Source: Pseudomonas brenneri
GTDB lineage: Bacteria; Pseudomonadota; Gammaproteobacteria; Pseudomonadales; Pseudomonadaceae
Length of the DNA stretch: 64,000 bases
Assembly (NCBI RefSeq): GCF_007858285.1
Contig: NZ_VFIL01000005.1
Coordinates: forward strand, 62,001 to 126,000
Direction of reading: 5' to 3'
Below the pieces are notes generated by a model. The model was not told the origin of the DNA. It saw only the letters and a list, made by a program, of their open reading frames with translations, and searched no databases. Positions 29,726 to 37,709 of the stretch are shown in pieces (the first letter of the stretch is position 1; each line of letters begins with the position of its first letter). The translations under genes and the position numbers were made by a program.

Positions 29726-31204
29726 TTAGTCAGGGAGTTGGGCGACGCCATCTTCATCAGTCATCGCTTTTTCCAGCAGCTCGGACGGCAAGCCTTTGCT
29801 GGCACGCGCCCCCAGCAGCTTCAACTGCTCGACCCGGCTGACCAGATTTCCGCGACCATCTGTAAGTTTATTACGCGCTGCACTGTAAGCCTTATCCAAC
29901 TGCTGCAATCGATTGCCCACTTCATCCAGATCCTGGATAAACAGCACGAACTTGTCGTACAGCCAGCCGGCGCGCTCGGCGATTTCCCGGGCGTTCTGGC
30001 TTTGCCGCTCCTGCTTCCACAGGCTGTCGATCACCCGCAGGGTCGCCAGCAAGGTGGTCGGGCTGACGATCACGATATGGCGGTCGAAGGCTTCCTGGAA
30101 CAGGTTCGGCTCAGCCTGCAACGCGGCGGAAAACGCCGCCTCGATAGGCACGAACAACAACACGAAATCCAGGCTGTGCAAGCCTTCCAGCCGCTTGTAG
30201 TCCTTGCCGGCCAAGCCTTTGACATGGTTGCGCAGCGACAATACGTGCTGCTTGAGGGCAACCTGGCCGATCACCTCGTCATCGGCCGCCACGTACTGCT
30301 GATAGGCCGTCAGGCTGACCTTGGAGTCGACCACCACCTGCTTGTCGCCCGGCAACATGATCAGCACGTCCGGCTGGAAACGCTCGCCATCCGGGCCTTT
30401 GAGGCTGACTTGGGTCTGGTACTCGCGGCCTTTCTCCAGGCCCGCATGTTCCAGCACCCGCTCCAGAATCAACTCGCCCCAGTTACCCTGGGTCTTCTGC
30501 CCCTTGAGGGCGCGGGTGAGGTTAGTGGCTTCGTCCGACAGGCGCAGGTTCAATTGCTGCAGGCGCTCCAGCTCCTTGGCCAGGGAAAAACGCTCGCGCG
30601 CCTCGTTCTGATAGCTTTCTTCCACACGTTTTTCGAACGACTGGATGCGTTCCTTCAACGGGTCGAGCAATTGCCCCAGGCGCTGCTGGCTGGTTTCGGC
30701 AAACCGCTGCTCGCGCTCGTCGAAGATTTTCCCCGCAAGCTCGGCGAACTGTGCGCGCAGTTCATCCCGCGAGCCTTGCAGGTCGTTGAGGCGCTGTTGA
30801 TGACTGTCCTGCTGCTCGCGCAGTTCGGCGCGCAGGGAGGCCGACAAGGCGTCCAGGCGACGCAGTTCCCCTTCCTTGCCGGAGCGCTCGATGTTCCAGG
30901 CGTGGGCCGCATCACGTGCGTTATCGCGGTCGATCTGCAGCAACTCGACTTCCCGGCGCACCGCTGCCAGATCCGCCTGTTTCGCCGCATTGGCCTGGCT
31001 CAGGTCGCTGATTTCGTCACGACTGGCGTCCAGTTGCGCGGCCAGTCCTTCCTGGGCCATCTGCGCCGTAGCCAGGCGCTCCTCCAACAGCTCCCAACCG
31101 GCGCTGCGTGCATTCAGGCGGCGCTGGATCTGCCAGCATAGGACCAACAAAGGCAACGCCGCAGCGGCGAGACCCAGCGCAACACTGGTCCAGTCAAAAG
31201 CCAT
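29726..31204 (-). CDS. rmuC: DNA recombination protein RmuC
   Basis: 492 residues: one N-terminal membrane helix (about 8-26), a long coiled coil (about 40-200, rich in Glu, Gln and Arg) and a C-terminal nuclease-like domain (about 215-430) with QGNWGELILERVLEHAGL and QVVVDSKVSL, the RmuC signatures. In E. coli it limits inversions between short inverted repeats, which is apt in a genome full of REP elements. ATG 31204 has AGGA six bases upstream; the ATGs at 31219 and 31210 fit less well. Confidence 0.95.
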   Translation of the reverse strand: MAFDWTSVALGLAAAALPLLVLCWQIQRRLNARSAGWELLEERLATAQMAQEGLAAQLDASRDEISDLSQANAAKQADLAAVRREVELLQIDRDNARDAAHAWNIERSGKEGELRRLDALSASLRAELREQQDSHQQRLNDLQGSRDELRAQFAELAGKIFDEREQRFAETSQQRLGQLLDPLKERIQSFEKRVEESYQNEARERFSLAKELERLQQLNLRLSDEATNLTRALKGQKTQGNWGELILERVLEHAGLEKGREYQTQVSLKGPDGERFQPDVLIMLPGDKQVVVDSKVSLTAYQQYVAADDEVIGQVALKQHVLSLRNHVKGLAGKDYKRLEGLHSLDFVLLFVPIEAAFSAALQAEPNLFQEAFDRHIVIVSPTTLLATLRVIDSLWKQERQSQNAREIAERAGWLYDKFVLFIQDLDEVGNRLQQLDKAYSAARNKLTDGRGNLVSRVEQLKLLGARASKGLPSELLEKAMTDEDGVAQLPD

Positions 31205-31265
31205 AGCCATTCCTGCCATTACGGTAAAAGAGGAAGGTTAACCAAGCAGGCGCTTCGTGGACAGC

Positions 31266-31589
31266 TCAGTCTTTGATCTGACCCAGTTCACGCTGGGCGC
31301 CCAGGTCGCCGGCACGGGCGGCCTGGCGCAGGAGGTCGTGGCCGATGCGACGATCCCTGGCATTGCCGCACTCGCGACACATCAACAGGCCCAGGCGGCT
31401 CTGTGCCACAACCACCCCTTCACGCGCCGGTTGCTTGAGCAGACGCCCGGCAAAATGCTTGATATTGGGGTTGTCGCCAATGCGCGGGCTATCCAGCAGC
31501 CACAGGGCAACCTTCAAGGAGAAACGCTTGGGTGCGGTAACACTCGGAGGGTTGTCGGTAACAGAAGGTGATACGGAGCGAAACTTCAT
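31266..31589 (-). CDS. Small SEL1-like repeat protein
   Basis: 107 residues. The C-terminal half reads as one SEL1-type repeat pair (VVAQSRLGLLMCREC, then GHDLLRQAARAGDLGAQRELG); the N-terminal part is basic and unremarkable. ATG 31589 is the best-supported start, though no clear ribosome site is visible; the frame stays open to 31748. It sits between rmuC and a 455-base gap. Function unknown. Confidence 0.7.
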   Translation of the reverse strand: MKFRSVSPSVTDNPPSVTAPKRFSLKVALWLLDSPRIGDNPNIKHFAGRLLKQPAREGVVVAQSRLGLLMCRECGNARDRRIGHDLLRQAARAGDLGAQRELGQIKD

Positions 31590-32044
31590 AAAGCACTGTA
31601 GGGCAGAACGGAAGGCGCGCCACTCTACTCCTTTTTTCGTACGCGTAAAGCTGAAAAAACCCTGCACGCCCGTTCTAGAGCAAGCGCTTGGGACAATCCA
31701 CAGAAGCTGTGGATAACTCAGTGGACAACCGTGCTTTAACTCGCGCAAAGCCCCATGGAACGGGGGCCGCGCTTAAACTGACGATTTTTTCACCAATAAA
31801 AAAAAGCCAGGTTTTTCATTGACTTAAATTTTAGACGCAGGCATTCGTAAGCCAATCCTGCACGCTGCCATCCCGGTGACACACTGCGCAACCAATGTGC
31901 ACAACTACCTGCCTGGCGGTTATATCCCCACCGTTTTGTGGCCCAACAGCACGACAAAACGTTACGGGTGACATCTAAACGCCACTTTTCAAACGACCCT
32001 GGTCTCGCCACACTGTTGGCCCTACAGCAAGGAGGCGCCGCTTC
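31590..32044. other. Intergenic region with a DnaA-box-like site
   Basis: About 455 bases without a convincing gene. TGTGGATAA at 31708-31716 is a perfect DnaA box on the complementary strand (TTATCCACA), with looser relatives beside it (AATCCACAG, GTGGACAAC). The right part is A/T-richer than its surroundings. A short minus-strand frame at 31790-32011 has no ribosome site or recognisable family. Confidence 0.5.
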
Positions 32045-32350
32045 ATGAAAGGGATCCTGGTGTTCGCATTACTGCTACTCGCCGTTTGTGTGATGTCCCT
32101 GGGGATCAATGCCGCACTGCCCTCCCCTGACGGCGCGCTGTTTGCCATCGCAATCCTGTTGTCGGCGGCCTTCACGGCAATCAGCCTGTGCATCGAGTTG
32201 GGGGATGGGCGGATCAATGCCATGCAGGATGTAATGAGAGTCATAGAAACCGGCCAATCCCTACGCCTGACCCTGGCGGCCTACGCGCTGGGCTGTTCGT
32301 TGGCGGCGGCGGCAACAGTGCTGGTTTATCGCGCTCTGATGGGCGGCTGA
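32045..32350 (+). CDS. Small membrane protein, unknown function
   Basis: 101 residues with an N-terminal hydrophobic helix (ILVFALLLLAVCVMSLGI), a second one (LFAIAILLSAAFTAISLCIEL) and a third near the end (YALGCSLAAAATVLVYRAL). A full AAGGAGG lies nine bases before the ATG, supporting translation. No family recognised. Confidence 0.72.
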   Translation: MKGILVFALLLLAVCVMSLGINAALPSPDGALFAIAILLSAAFTAISLCIELGDGRINAMQDVMRVIETGQSLRLTLAAYALGCSLAAAATVLVYRALMGG

Positions 32351-32825
32351 TTGAAGTATTTTTGCTAACACACTTGCTTTACCCGTTTCAAGCCATTACT
32401 ATCTGCGGTGTTAGTACCAAGCTGAAAGTCAATTCTGGTCGAACAAATCCCCGCGACGTAGCTTCCCTAAAGAGAAGTTCTGTCAATCTTGATGGGATCG
32501 ACCACCTCGATGGTTTCCAGGTATCACTTGCGACGACACTGCCTTTGAACAATGCAAAGGGTGTCGCGAAGTCTCCATACTCTGACCGAACCAACCTGCA
32601 GATTGATCAGGATCTTCACCCTGGGCCCAGAACCTTTGCCCCTGTTGTGTTGCCTGCCCTCCTAAGTACCTACCTGCCAGCCCAAGCGCGCCAAACTATT
32701 TAGCGCTTCAAACTGGCTGCTTTGTTCCAGTCGGGTTCTTCGCATGATCAATGGTGATCAGCGTCACTGGAACGTTTTAACGTTGCACGGTTCTTATCCG
32801 TGTCATTTGTAGGAACACCCATAAT
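32351..32825. other. Structured gene-poor region, no clear gene
   Basis: 475 bases with lower GC than the flanks. Two strong inverted repeats stand out. GACAC-TG-CCTTTG pairs with CAAAGG-GTGTC (32534-32565). GTTCCAGT pairs with ACTGGAAC around a TGATCA-ATGG-TGATCA core (about 32724-32775), just before the next gene. A minus-strand frame at 32388-32594 is open but has no ribosome site. A small RNA, an RNA leader or a decayed element are all possible. Confidence 0.45.
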
Positions 32826-33050
32826 ATGTCCACTCAAATCCATACTCAGGATGCCATTCGCACCCTCACCAATGCTTTTGCCCCAATGAACTGCCTGATC
32901 ATGGCCGCTCGCAAAGGCTGCTTCAGCTTCACCCTGGTCAACGAACACGGCATCGCTCGTCACAGCGAACGCCTGTACCCCGATCAATACTCCAGCGCAG
33001 AGCCGCTGCAGGCCGTGATCGAGCGTACCCGTCAGGCCCTGGTTGCCTGA
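32826..33050 (+). CDS. Conserved-looking small protein, unknown function
   Basis: 74 residues, soluble, starting MSTQIHTQDAIRTLTNAFAP and ending IERTRQALVA. AGGAACACCC lies before the ATG, and a strong terminator follows 20 bases after the stop, so it looks like a single-gene transcript. The upstream hairpin at about 32724-32775 would lie in or near its leader. No family recognised. Confidence 0.7.
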   Translation: MSTQIHTQDAIRTLTNAFAPMNCLIMAARKGCFSFTLVNEHGIARHSERLYPDQYSSAEPLQAVIERTRQALVA

Positions 33051-33072
33051 TTGACCCGACGCTGAACATCGA

Positions 33073-33100
33073 AAACCCTGCCCACAAGGCAGGGTTTTTT
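33073..33100 (+). terminator. Intrinsic terminator
   Basis: AACCCTGCC and GGCAGGGTT form a nine-base stem with a five-base loop, followed by a run of T. It ends the 74-residue protein gene. The remaining bases to 33329 hold another hairpin (CTCAGGC at 33225 with GCCTGAG at 33252). Confidence 0.92.
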
Positions 33101-33329
33101 ATTGCCTGCGATTCGCGGTTTTTGCCGAGGTCCTTTAGGCCAAACAGATATAACGCTTATAACCACCAGCCAGAAATATTTTAAAAACAGTCCTTTACGT
33201 CGCGAATCTGACACTACACTTCAACTCAGGCGGCATGTTCCGCCTCCGGCGAGCCTGAGATCCGATCCACCGCTGCCAAGCCCCCCCTTCTCAGGCCTCG
33301 TCGACCATTTATAGGGTTTCGAGGGTTTT

Positions 33330-33812
33330 ATGGGCATTGCCGCCAGCGAATTGTGTCGCTATGTGATCCGCCCCACGCTGATTTACCTGGGTCGCCACAG
33401 CCAGACCGCAGAAACCCTGCTGCTGGGGGTCGCCGCCAGCCAATCGGAACTGGGCTCAGCCTTGCACGACCGACGCGGCCACGGTTTGTATCGCATTACC
33501 GAAACCCGCCACAGAGCCCTGTGGGATGACTACCTGGCCCTCGACCCGGAACGTGCCAGCCTGGTGCGCGGCCTCGCCAGCCAGCATGCCTTCCTCAGCG
33601 GGCCGCAGTTGGAGCTGACCGTCAACCTGCGTTACGCCACCGCTATCGCCTGGTTGCTGGTGGAACAACACCGCCCCGAACTGCCTCGATCCGACGATGT
33701 GCTGGCCATGGCCCGTATCTGGAAAGAAATATTTCATCCTCAGGGCCGCCTGCGCGATTACACCCATGCCTGGCAAACCTGTGTATCACCCGTGAATCAG
33801 GTCGCCTGCTGA
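33330..33812 (+). CDS. Hypothetical protein
   Basis: 160 residues, no signal peptide or membrane helix. GAGGG lies four to five bases before the ATG. The segment AASQSELGSALHDRRGHGLYRI has the spacing of a lysozyme/transglycosylase active-site region (acidic residue followed by a G-x-G-L-Y core), but this is a weak resemblance and I would not name a function. Standing alone between a terminator and the FadL gene, it has its own structured leader. Confidence 0.7.
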   Translation: MGIAASELCRYVIRPTLIYLGRHSQTAETLLLGVAASQSELGSALHDRRGHGLYRITETRHRALWDDYLALDPERASLVRGLASQHAFLSGPQLELTVNLRYATAIAWLLVEQHRPELPRSDDVLAMARIWKEIFHPQGRLRDYTHAWQTCVSPVNQVAC

Positions 33813-33958
33813 TCGGGCACTTTGCAAGATTCGGCAAAATTCGGTAATTTTGGTCGGATTGTCCTACAAAACCGCTCTATCTCCTACATTACAGCCTATA
33901 GCGCTAAGTGAATTTTATTGTTACTTTCCGCAGCGGTGATCACCTAGGAGTTCTAATA

Positions 33959-35233
33959 ATGAAAAAAGTAATGCTCAAGACCACACTTAGCCTCGCCGTT
34001 GCCATGGCCTCATCCCAACTGTTCGCAAGCGGCTTTGCCCTCAACGAACAAAGTGTCAGCGGGATGGGTACCGGTTTTGCGGGTCGTTCTTCTTCTGCCG
34101 ATGATGCAAGTACTGTTTATGGCAACCCTGCCGGTATGGCTCGCCTGCAAGGCCAGCAAGTCACTGGCGGTGTTGCGGTGATTGACGCATCTACCGATAT
34201 CAAAGATGTCAGCGGTCGTTCCCGCGGCACCAACAAAGGCGACATGGTCCCCTTCACGGCGGTACCGTTCGGTTTCTACACCAATAAACTCAATGACCAG
34301 TGGGCTGTCGGCTTTGGTGTGTATGCACCGTTCGGCCTGATTACCGACTACGAAAGCAAATATCAGGGCCGTGGCTTCGGCAGCAAGAGTGAAGTTCAAG
34401 TCATCACTTTCCAGCCGACTGTCAGCTACGCCTTCAACGATCGGGTTTCCGTCGGTTTTGGCCCAACTTTCAACCGCATTGCCGGCACCCTGGAATCTGA
34501 GCTGACCCTTAACCCGGCCGTTCCAGATACCAGGATCAAGATCAAGGGTGACGATACTGCCATTGGTTTCAACGCAGGCGTATTGGTCCAGGCGACCGAC
34601 ACCACCCGTGTTGGCCTGACGTACCACTCGAAGGTCAAGTACAAGCTTGAAGGCCACACCGAAGTCAACGCGCCTGCTGCGACCTCCGGCGCCCTGGCGA
34701 CCGGTCGTTATGACGCTTCGCTGAAAATCGACACGCCTGAATCCTGGGATCTGTCGGTTACCCAGGACATGAACGATGCCTGGAAGCTGTATGCCGGTGC
34801 AACCTGGACGCGCTGGAGCCGTCTGAAGGACATCACCGTCAACAACAAAGGCGTGAGCACAGCCGGTGGCGGCCTCGCCCCTGGTCTTGTGGGCACCATC
34901 AAGGAAGACCAGAACTGGCACGACACCTGGGCTTATGCCGTGGGCACCTCGTACCAGTTGACCAAGCAGGTTGTATTGCGCACCGGCCTGACCTTCGACC
35001 AGTCGCCAACCAACAACACTGATCGTTCGCCACGTATCCCTACCGGCGACCGGACCATCTTTAGTGTTGGCCTGGGCTACGCGGTGATGGATAACATGAC
35101 CATCGACCTGGCCTACTCCTACCTCAAGGAAGAAGAAGTCAGCGTCAACCGCTCCAACGCTCTGGCTAGCTACAACGCCAAGTACAAAAACAGCGCCAAC
35201 GGTTTCGGCCTGGGCATGACGTACAAGTTCTGA
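33959..35233 (+). CDS. FadL/OmpP1/TodX-family outer membrane transporter
   Basis: 424 residues with a signal peptide ending near LFAS, then SGFALNEQSVSGMGTGFAGR, the FadL N-terminal hatch, and GNPAGMARLQGQQVTGG. The rest is amphipathic beta-strand typical of a 14-strand barrel, closing with GLGMTYKF. The family imports long-chain fatty acids or hydrophobic aromatics. AGGAG lies eight bases before the ATG at 33959. A bidirectional terminator follows. The P. aeruginosa counterpart also lies near the peroxidase and cob genes. Confidence 0.92.
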   Translation: MKKVMLKTTLSLAVAMASSQLFASGFALNEQSVSGMGTGFAGRSSSADDASTVYGNPAGMARLQGQQVTGGVAVIDASTDIKDVSGRSRGTNKGDMVPFTAVPFGFYTNKLNDQWAVGFGVYAPFGLITDYESKYQGRGFGSKSEVQVITFQPTVSYAFNDRVSVGFGPTFNRIAGTLESELTLNPAVPDTRIKIKGDDTAIGFNAGVLVQATDTTRVGLTYHSKVKYKLEGHTEVNAPAATSGALATGRYDASLKIDTPESWDLSVTQDMNDAWKLYAGATWTRWSRLKDITVNNKGVSTAGGGLAPGLVGTIKEDQNWHDTWAYAVGTSYQLTKQVVLRTGLTFDQSPTNNTDRSPRIPTGDRTIFSVGLGYAVMDNMTIDLAYSYLKEEEVSVNRSNALASYNAKYKNSANGFGLGMTYKF

Positions 35234-35246
35234 TTCAACGCTGCAT

Positions 35247-35286
35247 GAAAAAGCCCCGCTCTCCTGCAAAGGAGGCGGGGCTTTTT
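35247..35286. terminator. Bidirectional terminator
   Basis: AAAAAGCCCCGC on the left pairs with GCGGGGCTTTTT on the right around CTCCT/AGGAG arms. The A- and T-runs let it end both the FadL gene and the convergent peroxidase gene. Confidence 0.93.
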
Positions 35287-35298
35287 AGTGGCTGATAG

Positions 35299-35850
35299 TC
35301 AGGGCTTGGAAGCCAGCGCCTGCTCCACAGCCTCGATCAGTTCCGGGCTGTCGGGTTTGGTCATACTGGAGAAGCTGGCAATCACCTTGCCCTGGCGATC
35401 CACTACGTACTTGTAGAAATTCCATTTCGGCGCGTTGCTCTGCTCGGCCAGCACCTTGAACAGATGCACGGCATCCGCGCCCCTGACCTTCTGTGGCTCG
35501 GTCATGGTGAAGGTCACGCCGTAGTTCACATAACAGACCTTGGCCGTTTCTTCGCCCGTCTTGGCTTCCTGCTTGAAGTCATCGGAAGGCACGCCAATCA
35601 CTTCCAGGCCGTCGCCCTTGTAGCGCTGATACAGCGCCTCCAAGCCTTTGAACTGTGGGGCGAACCCACAAAAGCTGGCGGTGTTGACGATCACCAGAGG
35701 CTTGCCGGCAAAGCGCTGGCACAGGTCGATGGATTCCTTGGCGCGCAACTTCGGCAATTGGCCTTCGAGCAACGACGGGCAATCGGCGGCCATGGCCACA
35801 CCGCCAAAAGCCACCATCAGGGCAGGTACTGCAAGCCAGCGCATCAACAT
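35299..35850 (-). CDS. Glutathione peroxidase-family protein, exported
   Basis: 183 residues with a cleavable signal peptide (about 1-21, ending GGVAMAA), so it is probably periplasmic. Peroxidatic Cys61 is in [11 protein letters not shown] and the conserved KWNFYKYVV holds Trp143-Asn144. The usual GxPCNQFxxQEPG loop is [14 protein letters not shown] here, so the glutamine of the catalytic tetrad is replaced. A thiol peroxidase activity, perhaps thioredoxin-dependent, is likely; the substrate is not known. Confidence 0.9.
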   Translation of the reverse strand: MLMRWLAVPALMVAFGGVAMAADCPSLLEGQLPKLRAKESIDLCQRFAGKPLVIVNTASFCGFAPQFKGLEALYQRYKGDGLEVIGVPSDDFKQEAKTGEETAKVCYVNYGVTFTMTEPQKVRGADAVHLFKVLAEQSNAPKWNFYKYVVDRQGKVIASFSSMTKPDSPELIEAVEQALASKP

Positions 35851-35884
35851 GTTGGGTGTCCTTAGACAAAGTCAGACAAGCAAC

Positions 35885-36004
35885 TTAACAGATCGCCATG
35901 CCCAGTTGCATCAACGCCAGCCCGCTGCGCTGCCAGCCCCACCAGGCGAGCAGCAACAGCGTCAGCAGCCCCGCTGCGCCAATCCAGCCCCACGTCGAAT
36001 TCAT
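35885..36004 (-). CDS. 39-residue membrane peptide coupled to MFS gene
   Basis: A short frame, MNSTWGWIGAAGLL onward, with one hydrophobic helix (GLLTLLLLAWWGW) and ending LGMAIC. Its ATG overlaps the MFS stop codon as ATGA, the same overlap used throughout the cob operon, so translational coupling is likely. It is too short for most gene finders. It may be an accessory subunit of the transporter or an unrelated small membrane protein. No family recognised. Confidence 0.6.
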   Translation of the reverse strand: MNSTWGWIGAAGLLTLLLLAWWGWQRSGLALMQLGMAIC

Positions 36005-37209
36005 GCGACCCCCATCTGCGCCTGCAACCTTGCCACAGGCCGCTCACGCACTGGCCAGTTCAGGGCGGCCGCGACCAGGCTCAAGACGATCGCCACCTGC
36101 CAGATCAAATCGTAGTTGCCCGTTCGATCATAGACCACGCCCCCCAGCCAACCGCCGAGGAACGAACCCAACTGATGGAACAGGAACACAATCCCACCCA
36201 GCATCGACAGGTTTCTTACGCCAAACAAGGTTGCCACCGTACCGTTGGTCAGCGGTACCGTCGACAGCCACAAAAAGCCCATGGCCATGCCGAACAAGTA
36301 GGCACTGGTCTGCGTCACTGGCGCCCACAGAAACAGCACAATCACCACCGCCCGCAGCAAGTACAGTGCGGTGAGCAGACGCGGCTTGGACATCCGCCCG
36401 CCGAGCCAGCCTGCGGTGTAGGTACCGAAGATGTTGAACAGGCCGATCAGGGCCAGCACCGTGGTGCCAACGGTCGCCGGCAGATGCTGGTCTACCAGGT
36501 ACGCCGGCAGGTGCACGCCGATAAATACCACCTGGAATCCGCAGACAAAAAAGCCGAAGGCCAGCAACCAGAAACCGGAATGGGAACAGGCTTCATGCAG
36601 GGCCTCGCGCAAGGTTTGCTGGCCGGCCATCACTGGCAGCGGGCGGTCCTTGATCATCGTCACCAACGGCACGATCAACGCCACCAGCAGGCCCAGCACC
36701 AGCAAGGCGGCGGACCAGCCCAGCCAGCCAATCAGGCCCAGGGTGCCTGGCAACATGGCGAACTGGCCGAAAGAGCCGGCGGCACTGGCAATGCCCATGG
36801 CCATGCTGCGTTTTTCCGGGGCCACGGCACGCCCGACCACGCCAAGGATCACCGAGAACGAGGTGCCGGACAGGCCGATACCAATCAGCAAGCCCGCACT
36901 CAGGGACAGCGACCACGCCGAATCGGACAGGCCCATGAACACCAGGCCCAAGGCATACAGCACGCCACCGATCATCACTACTCTTGCCGCGCCAAACCGA
37001 TCGGCCAGGGCCCCGGTAAACGGCTGTGCCAGGCCCCAGATCAGGTTTTGCAAGGCGATGGCAAAGGCAAAGGTTTCACGACCCCAACCGAACTCGCTGC
37101 TCATGGGCGACAGGAACAGGCCAAAGCCATGCCGCACACCCAGGGAAAGGGCCAGGATCAGCGCACTCCCGACAAGAATCCAGCCACTGGTACGCCACAT
37201 CGAGGTCAT
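36001..37209 (-). CDS. MFS transporter
   Basis: 402 residues, twelve predicted helices. The segment LADRFGAARVVMIGG between helices 2 and 3 is the MFS loop motif, and the protein resembles the monocarboxylate/oxalate-formate-like part of the family. GGAG lies seven bases before the ATG. It follows a MarR gene by 53 bases, and a perfect palindrome between them suggests direct control. P. aeruginosa has the same MFS-MarR pair beside its cob operon, but the substrate is not known. Confidence 0.92.
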   Translation of the reverse strand: MTSMWRTSGWILVGSALILALSLGVRHGFGLFLSPMSSEFGWGRETFAFAIALQNLIWGLAQPFTGALADRFGAARVVMIGGVLYALGLVFMGLSDSAWSLSLSAGLLIGIGLSGTSFSVILGVVGRAVAPEKRSMAMGIASAAGSFGQFAMLPGTLGLIGWLGWSAALLVLGLLVALIVPLVTMIKDRPLPVMAGQQTLREALHEACSHSGFWLLAFGFFVCGFQVVFIGVHLPAYLVDQHLPATVGTTVLALIGLFNIFGTYTAGWLGGRMSKPRLLTALYLLRAVVIVLFLWAPVTQTSAYLFGMAMGFLWLSTVPLTNGTVATLFGVRNLSMLGGIVFLFHQLGSFLGGWLGGVVYDRTGNYDLIWQVAIVLSLVAAALNWPVRERPVARLQAQMGVA

Positions 37210-37225
37210 TATTATTCTCCGCTTA

Positions 37226-37239
37226 CGGGTATATACCCG
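37226..37239. promoter_or_regulatory. MarR operator copy 1
   Basis: CGGGTATATACCCG, a perfect 14-base palindrome in the 53-base gap between the MarR and MFS genes. The same element with one change occurs before the MarR gene. Confidence 0.75.
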
Positions 37240-37262
37240 CTTATAATCGAACCAGCTCGCGT

Positions 37263-37667
37263 TTAAGCGAGTTCGTCCAGCAAGGCCAACAGGGTTTCGC
37301 GTTTTTGCGCCCCCAATTTATCGATCAACTTCTGCTGCGCCGCTTCCCAGGCCGGCAACGCCGCTGCCAGGCGCTCCTTACCCATGTTGGTCAACACCAC
37401 CAGGCGATTGCGCAGATCATTACCTTCGACCAACCGCACCAGGCCTTCACCCTCCAGCACCCGCAAGTTACGCCCCAGGGTGCTGCGATCCAGGCCCATG
37501 GCATCGGCCAGGCTGGAAATGCTCGGCTGATCCAGGCGTTGCAGGTTACACAACAAGGAATACTGGGCGACGTTGATCCCGAAGCCATCGAGGGCGCCGT
37601 CATAGTGCCTGCTGACGCCACGGGCGGCACGACGCAGGTTGGTGCATAAACATTGGGAGGCAAGCAT
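37263..37667 (-). CDS. MarR-family repressor of the MFS gene
   Basis: 134 residues; a winged helix with SISSLADAMGLDRSTLGRNLRVLEGEG as the recognition region and NDLRNRLVVLTNMG as the wing. The gene starts five bases from an operator-like palindrome, without a good ribosome site, so a very short or leaderless transcript is possible. Paired palindromes before this gene and before the MFS gene point to autoregulation and control of the exporter. Confidence 0.9.
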   Translation of the reverse strand: MLASQCLCTNLRRAARGVSRHYDGALDGFGINVAQYSLLCNLQRLDQPSISSLADAMGLDRSTLGRNLRVLEGEGLVRLVEGNDLRNRLVVLTNMGKERLAAALPAWEAAQQKLIDKLGAQKRETLLALLDELA

Positions 37668-37671
37668 AGAG

Positions 37672-37685
37672 CGTGTATATACCCG
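37672..37685. promoter_or_regulatory. MarR operator copy 2
   Basis: CGTGTATATACCCG differs from the perfect palindrome at 37226 by one base. It lies just upstream of the MarR gene start and would overlap its promoter. Confidence 0.7.
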
Positions 37686-37709
37686 CGATTAAGGAAATGC
37701 AAGAAAGTG

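Noticed and set aside
31690-31735. Chromosomal replication origin
   Set aside because: Only one perfect DnaA box and no dnaA, rpmH or gidA nearby.
31790-32011. 73-codon minus-strand frame in the gap after the SEL1-like gene
   Set aside because: No ribosome site, family or neighbour support.
32388-32594. 68-codon minus-strand frame inside the structured gap
   Set aside because: It reads somewhat protein-like but lacks a ribosome site and overlaps the hairpins; kept only as part of the region note.
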